Shown here piece by piece: positions 6,279-6,528 of a DNA stretch of 6,528 nucleotides. Below the pieces are notes generated by a model. It was not told the origin of the DNA and did not search any database. It worked only from the letters and a program-made list of their open reading frames with translations. The first letter of the stretch is position 1, and every line of letters begins with the position of its first letter. The stretch is taken from positions 1 to 6,528 of the forward strand of contig JAJRVH010000001.1 of the NCBI GenBank assembly GCA_021545625.1. The letters are read 5' to 3'. The DNA comes from Zetaproteobacteria bacterium. GTDB lineage: Bacteria > Pseudomonadota > Zetaproteobacteria > Mariprofundales > Mariprofundaceae. The position numbers and the translations under genes were made by a program.

Positions 6279-6528
6279 GGGAACCTCGAAAAGCCGGTTT
6301 ATTTATGAGATTCTACACACAAAGCACGGAGGTTTTCTGAGATGATACGAGAGAGTCTTTTTGCCGCGTCGGAACGAGAAAGCAGGCTGGATAAACCTGG
6401 AGATGTATTGCGTCGTTTTGAAGAGCTGATCGACTTTGCGGAGATTGCGCATGAAGTTGAGCTGTCGCTTCCGCAGCGTGACCGCAGCAAGGGTGGTCGT
6501 CCACCTTACCCTGTGGAGCTGATGGTTC
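6279..6528 (+). mobile_element. IS5-family insertion sequence, left part (continues past window)
   Basis: The element is inferred from the transposase start at 6342. Its left end is uncertain. I place it at GGGAACCTCGAAAAGCC (from 6279) because IS5-group ends often begin with G-rich GRACCT-like sequence, but this is from memory and the right end needed to prove an inverted repeat is outside the window. A CTAA at 6261-6264 would fit the CTAR target some IS5 elements use, which would instead put the end at 6265. Confidence 0.5.
6342..6528 (+). CDS. IS5-family transposase, N-terminal part (3' end cut by window)
   Basis: The first 62 residues of a DDE transposase that would cut and join the ends of its own IS element. 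The N-terminus MIRESLFAASE, the helical DVLRRFEELIDFAEIAHEVE and the segment GGRPPYPVELMV (51-62) are typical of the IS5 group, where the last segment leads into the conserved helix-turn-helix-like region before the catalytic core. The DDE residues lie beyond the window, so I cannot tell whether the gene is intact. GGAGG at 6328-6332 lies 9 nt before ATG 6342, which supports this start. It is transcribed away from the cytochrome set, so it need not interrupt it. Confidence 0.85.
   Translation, partial: MIRESLFAASERESRLDKPGDVLRRFEELIDFAEIAHEVELSLPQRDRSKGGRPPYPVELMV

Noticed and set aside
6299..6504. Small minus-strand open frames at the right edge
   Set aside because: They are antisense to the transposase start, which has a good ribosome site and family motifs.

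Overview
The window looks like chromosomal DNA from a Gram-negative proteobacterium, probably beta- or gamma-class. I infer this from the GC-rich coding, Shine-Dalgarno-led tightly packed genes, several Sec-exported c-type cytochromes, an E. coli-like HemN, and an IS5-type transposase. I cannot name a genus. The genes form two sets that converge at about 2270.

Left half, plus strand: the 3' end of thiG (thiazole synthase, cut by the window edge), then hemE (uroporphyrinogen decarboxylase), then a NYN-domain putative RNase with a C-terminal OST-HTH/LOTUS domain. The NYN gene overlaps the hemE stop by one base (TGATG) and is probably translationally coupled to it.

Right half, minus strand, read from about 6260 down to 2271: a consensus-like promoter, a four-helix membrane protein with one haem c site that I do not recognise as a named family, a small very basic monohaem cytochrome c, a triheme periplasmic cytochrome c, hemN (oxygen-independent coproporphyrinogen III dehydrogenase) overlapping the triheme gene by one base, and a short DUF1456 (YehS-like) protein. 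This pairs a respiratory electron-transfer set (5 haem c sites over three proteins) with an anaerobic haem-synthesis enzyme, which suggests low-oxygen respiration. That functional reading is inference.

Two strong GC-rich hairpins punctuate the minus-strand set. One lies 15 nt after the small cytochrome stop. The other, an 11-bp perfect stem followed by a T5 run, lies inside the first codons of hemN and could act as an attenuator between the triheme cytochrome and hemN.

Right edge: the 5' end of an IS5-family transposase, plus strand, cut by the window end, lies beyond the promoter of the cytochrome set. No stretch over 300 bases lacks a gene. I saw no tRNA, rRNA, CRISPR array or phage gene.
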